From a bacterium (GTDB lineage: Bacteria > Patescibacteriota > Minisyncoccia > UBA6257 > WO2-44-18): 43,357 nt of DNA. Made by a program: the position numbers and the translations under genes. The notes below the pieces were generated by a model. That model was not told where the DNA came from and did no database searches. It worked only from the letters and a program-made list of their open reading frames with translations. Shown in pieces: positions 39,167 to 43,357 of this stretch. The stretch covers positions 1 through 43,357 of the forward strand of contig JAHFLQ010000006.1 in assembly GCA_023244815.1 (NCBI GenBank), written 5' to 3'. How positions within the stretch are numbered: position 1 is the stretch's first letter; each line of letters opens with the position of its first letter.

Positions 39167-39823
39167 CTAGTTGCCATCCGGAACTTCATCGGCGGGCACT
39201 GGAGCCGCTACTTTCTTTACTGGCGCGTTTTGGAACGTCCAGTCGAAAAAATTCGCCATCCGGAGGACGTAGTACCAGACGGGTTCAAGGCCGGGATCGC
39301 TTTCCCATTCGGCGTAAAATATCTTCTCCTCGTCAGTTACCGGGCCGGTTTTCGGATCACCGAAAACCGCGAGCGTCAGCGCGCCGACTTCCGTCCATGA
39401 AAGTCCGAGCTTGGAAAAGAAATACTCGGTGCGGATGGCGTAGTGTTGCCACTCGTCGCGCGTCGCCCAGAAAGCCTGCTTTGCGTCGTCCCCCGCCTTG
39501 AGCTCCAAGGTCGGCGGCGGTCCGGCAAGCCGGTAAACCCGCCACTTATGGTTGGATCCGCCTTCCCGCTTGCAAGGGTTGCCGATCGCGATGCCATCGA
39601 CGCTTTGCATTTCGCCAAAGGCAAGCAGGAGGTCCCGCATCGGCACTTCCAAACCGACTTCCTGTGAGACTTCCGTTATCGCCATCTCCGGATAGCTTCC
39701 GCCGTCTAGATGTCCGGCCGGCAACGCCTTGCACCGCGGGTAGTTCCCGCGATCGATCATCAGCAACCGATCGCCATCAGTGATGATCATCCCGACACTC
39801 TTATTGTCGCAGAGTTCGGCCAT
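39167..39823 (-). CDS. Nudix-like hydrolase with degenerate Nudix box
   Basis: A 218-residue protein. The N-terminal strand SVGMIITDGDRLLMIDRGNY leads to PAGHLDGGSYPEMAITEVSQ, ending QEVGLEV, which aligns with the Nudix box GX5EX7REUXEEXGU. The first E is S, R is T and the first of the paired E is Q, while the second acidic pair member and the glycines remain. Metal binding may thus be altered. The C-terminal 80 residues (KIFYAEWESDPGLEPVWYYV onward) are an added domain I do not recognise. It has an AAAGGAG SD and starts three bases after the 61-residue membrane protein, with which it is co-transcribed. It may clean up or sense a nucleoside diphosphate derivative. Confidence 0.75.
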   Translation of the reverse strand: MAELCDNKSVGMIITDGDRLLMIDRGNYPRCKALPAGHLDGGSYPEMAITEVSQEVGLEVPMRDLLLAFGEMQSVDGIAIGNPCKREGGSNHKWRVYRLAGPPPTLELKAGDDAKQAFWATRDEWQHYAIRTEYFFSKLGLSWTEVGALTLAVFGDPKTGPVTDEEKIFYAEWESDPGLEPVWYYVLRMANFFDWTFQNAPVKKVAAPVPADEVPDGN

Positions 39824-39826
39824 TTT

Positions 39827-40012
39827 TTATGATCTCCTTTTTCGTTTGTGCAGGTAAACACACCACGATGCACCAACAGTCGATAGCATGCCCACAAGGA
39901 ACAGTGCCAGACCTAGGGGGATTGTCTCATGGTTACCGCATAAAATTCCAAAGATGCCGGCAGTCATTACAAGAACACCAAGGAAAGCGGCGATACAATC
40001 AAACACAGTCAC
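39827..40012 (-). CDS. Small two-helix membrane protein
   Basis: A 61-residue protein starting with GTG at 40012, five bases after an AAAGGAG SD. Two hydrophobic segments (about residues 6-26 and 33-53) are joined by a short loop (NHETI). They are followed by a basic tail (HKRKRRS), giving an N-in/C-in hairpin by the positive-inside rule. Codons and spacing support it as real despite its size. It shares a promoter with the Nudix-like gene. No family recognised. Confidence 0.65.
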   Translation of the reverse strand: MTVFDCIAAFLGVLVMTAGIFGILCGNHETIPLGLALFLVGMLSTVGASWCVYLHKRKRRS

Positions 40013-40041
40013 ACAAGCTCCTTTCTCAAAAAACTAAAAAT

Positions 40042-40070
40042 AGAATACCAGATTCTTCCTATTTATACAA
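40042..40070 (-). promoter_or_regulatory. Promoter of the membrane protein and Nudix-like genes
   Basis: Minus-strand TTGTAT (40070-40065) and TATTCT (40047-40042) are separated by 17 bases. Confidence 0.6.
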
Positions 40071-40082
40071 CCCCACCCACAC

Positions 40083-40119
40083 GTAAATTTTGAGGGCGTG
40101 CGCCCAACAGAAAATTTAC
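40083..40119 (-). other. Hairpin at the end of rplK
   Basis: GTAAATTTT (40083-40091) pairs with AAAATTTAC (40111-40119), with an inner GGGCG-TG-CGCCC. It overlaps the rplK stop. It may stabilise or end the secE-nusG-rplK mRNA, though no U-run follows. Confidence 0.5.
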
Positions 40120-40547
40120 TACTTTTCTATCACCTCTATGCCCATATTCCTGGCACTGCCCTCGATGATGCGCATCGCGGCCTCAATGTCGTTGGCGTTT
40201 AAATCCACCATCTTTTTCTCGGCAATGGCGCGGATGTCCTCTTTCGTCACTTTGCCGACTTTCTTTTTATTCGGCTCGCCGGAACCTTTTTCCACGCCGG
40301 CGGCTTTGCGAAGCAGAGCGGAGGCCGGGGAAGTTTTTAGTTTGAAATCAAAGGTCCGATCTTCGTAGATCGTAATTTCGGCGGGAATAATATCCCCCGT
40401 TTTGTCTTTGGTGGCTTCGTTGAACTTCTTGCAGAAGTCCGCGATGTTGATGCCGTGCTGACCAAGCGCCGGGCCGATCGGAGGCGCCGGGTTCGCTTTG
40501 CCGGCCTCAATTTGCAGTATTAATCTAGCCTTGACTGGTTTTGCCAT
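40119..40547 (-). CDS. rplK: 50S ribosomal protein L11
   Basis: Stalk-base protein that binds the GTPase centre of 23S rRNA. The 142-residue protein shows [20 protein letters not shown] (the proline-rich N-terminal domain contacting factors and RelA) and the C-terminal rRNA-binding domain ([34 protein letters not shown]). Standard length. It follows nusG by 21 bases in the order secE-nusG-rplK. rplA (L1), which normally follows, is not here; the next gene is a small membrane protein. Confidence 0.98.
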   Translation of the reverse strand: MAKPVKARLILQIEAGKANPAPPIGPALGQHGINIADFCKKFNEATKDKTGDIIPAEITIYEDRTFDFKLKTSPASALLRKAAGVEKGSGEPNKKKVGKVTKEDIRAIAEKKMVDLNANDIEAAMRIIEGSARNMGIEVIEK

Positions 40548-40568
40548 TTTTGTAAGGAAAATTATATA

Positions 40569-41123
40569 TTATAATTTCTGAACTTGCAATGAGTCTAACT
40601 CCACCATCGTATCGCGGCCAAAAATCGCCACCAGCACCTTTACTTTGCCTTTTTCCTCATCCACTTCGGCAACTTTGGCGTCGTAATCTTTGAAAGGCCC
40701 GTCGGTAATCTTCACCGTCTCGCCGACTTTCAGTTCCACCCGGAACTTAGTCTCTTGCTCCGGCTTCATCTTAGCCATCAGGTTATCAATTTCCGATTGG
40801 GAGAGCGGGATCGGCTTGGTAGTGTCGGGACCCACGAATCCGGTAACACGCGGCGTGTTTCGCACCACATACCAGGTATCTTCCGTCAAAACCATGTCCA
40901 CTAACACATAGCCAGGGTAGAGTTTTTCCTCCACGGCGCGCCGTTTGCCATTCTTAATTTTAATTCGCTTCTCCTTTGGCACAATCACGCTGAAAATCTT
41001 GTCCTGCATAGACAAGGATTCGATTCTTTGCTGGAGATAGCGGGCTACCGCGTCTTCATAGCCCGAGTAGGTATGTACCGCGTACCAGTGCCGTTCTTTA
41101 TTAGTCTCTACTTTTTGATCCAT
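40569..41123 (-). CDS. nusG: Transcription termination/antitermination factor NusG
   Basis: Binds RNA polymerase and links it to Rho or to S10 on the ribosome. The 184-residue protein has the NGN domain (HWYAVHTYSGYEDAVARYLQ, YPGYVLVDMVLTEDTWYVVR, NTPRVTGFVG) and a C-terminal KOW domain (VGETVKITDGPFKDYDAKVA). The start ATG overlaps the secE stop (TAATG), so the two are translationally coupled. Normal length and content. Confidence 0.98.
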   Translation of the reverse strand: MDQKVETNKERHWYAVHTYSGYEDAVARYLQQRIESLSMQDKIFSVIVPKEKRIKIKNGKRRAVEEKLYPGYVLVDMVLTEDTWYVVRNTPRVTGFVGPDTTKPIPLSQSEIDNLMAKMKPEQETKFRVELKVGETVKITDGPFKDYDAKVAEVDEEKGKVKVLVAIFGRDTMVELDSLQVQKL

Positions 41124-41311
41124 TAAACGTTAATAAATTTTCCCAAAAGATAGGTAAATCCGGAGTCCAAAACCCCCAGCAACAACGCGATGGCGAGGCT
41201 GAAAACTATCACAATCGTAGTCAAACGCGTAGCTTCTGAAAACGTCGGCCAGTTGACCCGTTTGAACTCCTGCCGGGATTCATCCCAAAAAGCTTTTACT
41301 TTACTGAACAT
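41123..41311 (-). CDS. secE: Preprotein translocase subunit SecE
   Basis: Clamps SecY in the membrane. The 62-residue single-pass form has the amphipathic helix VKAFWDESRQEFKRVNWPTF, with the conserved RVNWP motif, then one membrane segment (about residues 32-52). This is the short form used by most bacteria outside Gammaproteobacteria. The promoter lies over the gyrB stop and gives a leader of about two bases with no SD. Coupled to nusG. Confidence 0.96.
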   Translation of the reverse strand: MFSKVKAFWDESRQEFKRVNWPTFSEATRLTTIVIVFSLAIALLLGVLDSGFTYLLGKFINV

Positions 41312-41320
41312 AGTTCGTGT

Positions 41321-41349
41321 AGTTTATTAATTTTTTGCTTAAATGTCAA
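41321..41349 (-). promoter_or_regulatory. Promoter of secE-nusG-rplK
   Basis: Minus-strand TTGACA (41349-41344) and TAAACT (41326-41321), 17 apart. The -35 is in the last coding codons of gyrB. Only nine bases separate the -10 from the secE ATG. Confidence 0.8.
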
Positions 41350-43288
41350 GATTCTTCACAAACTGCGCGCGGCTCTGAATAAATTGTTTCCTCGGCTCCA
41401 CTTCTTCACCAAGCAAAATATCAAATAAGCGGTCGGCTTCCTCCGCGTCTTCTACCACCACTTTCCGTAGCATGCGGTTGGCAGGATTCATGGTCGTTTC
41501 CCAAAGCTGCTCCGGGTTCATTTCACCCAAACCTTTGTAACGCTGGACGCTCCAACCTTCCAGATTAGTTTTGGACTTTTCTTCTTCTTTATAAATATAT
41601 TTTGATTCCTTGCCTCTCTTGATCTGGTAAAGCGGCGGCTGGGCAATATACAAATGGCCATTATCTATGATTTGCGGGAAGTAACGGTAGAAAAGCGTAA
41701 GGAGCAGCGTGCGGATGTGCGAACCATCAACATCAGCATCGGTCATCAGCACAATTTTATGATAACGAAGCTTGCTTAAATCAAAGGATTCGGCGATAGC
41801 GGTGCCCAAAGCCACTACCAACGCTTTGATTTCTTTATTGATTAACATTTTATCAATGCGGGCTTTCTCCACATTTAAAATCTTGCCCTTGAGCGGCAGG
41901 ATAGCCTGTGTGCGGCGATCGCGGCCCTGTTTGGCACTGCCTCCGGCGCTGTCGCCCTCAACGACGAACATCTCGGATTCCTCCGGATTTCTGGAACTGC
42001 AATCGGCCAGCTTGCCGGGCAGAGTCAGCCCCTCGAGCACGCCTTTTCTCAAAACGGTTTCTTTGGCGGCTTTGGCGGCTTTCCTTGCTTTCATCGAAAG
42101 CAGACCGCGCTCGATAATTCGCCGGGCGTCAGCGGTGTTTTGCTCTAAAAAGTTTTTAATGGCTTCGCCCAGCACCGTTTCGGTGGCCGTTCTCGCCTGC
42201 GGACTGCCTAGCCGCGCCTTGGTCTGGCCCTCAAACTGCGGTTCGCGCAGTTTCACCGAAACTATGGCGATCAGGCCTTCGCGAACATCATCGCCAGTCA
42301 ATGTCTCGCCGTCTTTTTTGATGTACTCATTTTCAGTCGCGTAATTATTCAACGAACGGGTCAGCGCCGAACGGAATCCCGTCAGGTGCATGCCGCCATC
42401 AGGGGTGTAAATGTTGTTGGCAAAACTTAATTCCTGCGCCTCTGTTTCGTTCTTGTACAAAAACGCCACTTCCACTTCCACGCTTTCCGCCGATTTATTC
42501 ACGTAAAACGGTGTTTCCTGTAGAGGTTTTTCGTTACGGCTTAAATATTTGATGAAGGAGAGGAGGCCGCCGTCAAAATAAAACCCGTGATAAACCGGCA
42601 ACCTAGCGTCACGCTCGTCAGTGATTTCAATCCGTACGCTTTTCGTGAGAAAAGCCTGCTGGCGCAAGTGATCAATAATTCTTTTCAAATCAAATTCGGT
42701 CATTTTCCCGCCTCCAGGAGAGAAAATTTCTGCGTCCGGCTCGAATTCTATTTTGGTGCCGGTGCGGTTGGATTTGCCGATCTTCCTGACTTTATATTGC
42801 GGCTTGCCGCGCTTGTATTCCTGTTCATAGATTCCCCCATCGCGATGGACTTCGGCGCGCATCCAGCTGGATAAAGCGCAAACCACGGAAACGCCGACGC
42901 CGTGCAGTCCGCCGGAAACTTTATAAGAATCGCCGCCGAACTTGCCGCCGGCGTGGAGTGTGGTCAAAACAGTTTCCAGCGTGGATTTCTTGCTTTGCGG
43001 GTGGATTTCCACCGGAATGCCGCGGCCGTCGTCGGTCACCGCCACGCGATTGCCCGGCAAGAGTTCCACGCGGATATTTTTGGCATAGCCCGCCATCGCC
43101 TCGTCGAACGAGTTGTCCACTACTTCCCAGATCAGGTGATGCAAACCGGCGGTATCCGTTGTGCCGATGTACATACCCGGGCGTTTCCGGACCGGATCCA
43201 ACCCCTCCAAAACATAAATATCTTTGGCGGTATAACCGGCTTCTTTGGTCTTTTTTTCTTCCTTCTTTTGTCTTGCTTTTTTGGCCAT
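41339..43288 (-). CDS. gyrB: DNA gyrase subunit B
   Basis: ATPase subunit of gyrase. The 649-residue protein has the GHKL domain (EVVDNSFDEAMAG, VTDDGRGIPVEIHPQ, GGLHGVGVSVV) and the transducer domain. The TOPRIM domain has EGDSAGGSAKQGRDRRTQAI and DADVDGSHIRTLLLTLFYR, and the C-terminus is RYKGLGEMNPEQLWETTM. Length is typical for the form lacking the gammaproteobacterial insertion. The lysine-rich N-terminus (KKARQKKEEKKTKEA) is an extension. The start ATG lies four bases after a leader hairpin. gyrA is not in the window. Confidence 0.97.
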   Translation of the reverse strand: MAKKARQKKEEKKTKEAGYTAKDIYVLEGLDPVRKRPGMYIGTTDTAGLHHLIWEVVDNSFDEAMAGYAKNIRVELLPGNRVAVTDDGRGIPVEIHPQSKKSTLETVLTTLHAGGKFGGDSYKVSGGLHGVGVSVVCALSSWMRAEVHRDGGIYEQEYKRGKPQYKVRKIGKSNRTGTKIEFEPDAEIFSPGGGKMTEFDLKRIIDHLRQQAFLTKSVRIEITDERDARLPVYHGFYFDGGLLSFIKYLSRNEKPLQETPFYVNKSAESVEVEVAFLYKNETEAQELSFANNIYTPDGGMHLTGFRSALTRSLNNYATENEYIKKDGETLTGDDVREGLIAIVSVKLREPQFEGQTKARLGSPQARTATETVLGEAIKNFLEQNTADARRIIERGLLSMKARKAAKAAKETVLRKGVLEGLTLPGKLADCSSRNPEESEMFVVEGDSAGGSAKQGRDRRTQAILPLKGKILNVEKARIDKMLINKEIKALVVALGTAIAESFDLSKLRYHKIVLMTDADVDGSHIRTLLLTLFYRYFPQIIDNGHLYIAQPPLYQIKRGKESKYIYKEEEKSKTNLEGWSVQRYKGLGEMNPEQLWETTMNPANRMLRKVVVEDAEEADRLFDILLGEEVEPRKQFIQSRAQFVKNLDI

Positions 43289-43290
43289 AA

Positions 43291-43349
43291 TGAAAAAAGC
43301 TTCCGCTTTTTGACTTAATTATTGTATCAAATTCCACCCTTTAAAACAA
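43291..43349 (-). promoter_or_regulatory. gyrB promoter and leader hairpin
   Basis: Minus-strand TTGTTT (43349-43344) and TACAAT (43326-43321) are separated by 17 bases. Between start site and ATG, AAAAAGC-GGAA-GCTTTTTT (43311-43293) forms a seven-pair hairpin with a GNRA loop whose 3' arm is a U-tract, an attenuator-like element. It stands where an SD would be expected. Confidence 0.6.
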
Positions 43350-43357
43350 GGTGGTTT

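Overview
The window looks like a chromosomal segment of a reduced-genome bacterium of the Patescibacteria/CPR type, probably Parcubacteria-like. This is inferred from gene content: a roughly 727-residue SMC with no recognisable hinge, a 400-residue ThrRS without TGS and editing domains, a MurF without its N-terminal domain, no encoded tRNA CCA ends, and small palindromic repeats inside essential genes. TGA is used as a stop (for example ftsL), so the code is standard. Base composition is intermediate by eye, with some clearly GC-richer genes (24338-25207, 38458-39823).

Layout. 1-370: edge of a probable insertion sequence and a small zinc-ribbon gene. 372-2095: tgt and tsaC; 2167-2238: tRNA-Glu(CTC) followed by tRNA-derived repeat fragments. 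2811-7198 (minus): a dcw cluster mraZ-rsmH-ftsL-ftsI-murF behind a MraZ-type operator. 7376-8214: small zincin, tRNA-Val(CAC), zinc-ribbon protein. 8296-9353: rplJ-rplL with an L10-type leader and attenuator. 9487-14465: the stress module prkA / yeaH-spoVR. 14559-18564: trmD, khpA and rpsP on the minus strand, interrupted by a HIT gene and a GTP-type PEP carboxykinase on the plus strand. 18655-24221: rpmF-nusB-rnc-ftsH-smc. 24338-25207: a GC-rich orphan; then rnhB. 25903-26218: a structured leader in front of three successive trypsin-fold lipoprotein proteases (26219-29074). 29139-33995: dnaE and thrS, separated by 500 bases with two inverted copies of a large hairpin element. 34006-39823: gatB and mostly singly transcribed genes, several with nucleotide-related folds (two deoxyribosyltransferase-like paralogues, dTMP kinase, dCMP-deaminase-like protein, Nudix-like protein). 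39827-43288: small membrane protein, rplK, nusG, secE, gyrB.

Together the genes cover translation, cell-wall synthesis and division, replication and chromosome organisation, RNA maturation and membrane proteolysis. Regulation is very compact. Many genes have their own terminator and promoter, the two often overlap, and several housekeeping genes appear leaderless while accessory genes carry strong Shine-Dalgarno (SD) sequences.

The most unusual regions are the 25919-26218 leader, in which the protease SD can pair with a distant anti-SD arm that can itself pair with a local SD mimic; the paired hairpin elements before thrS; and the shortened SMC. All calls come from reading the sequence; no database search was run.
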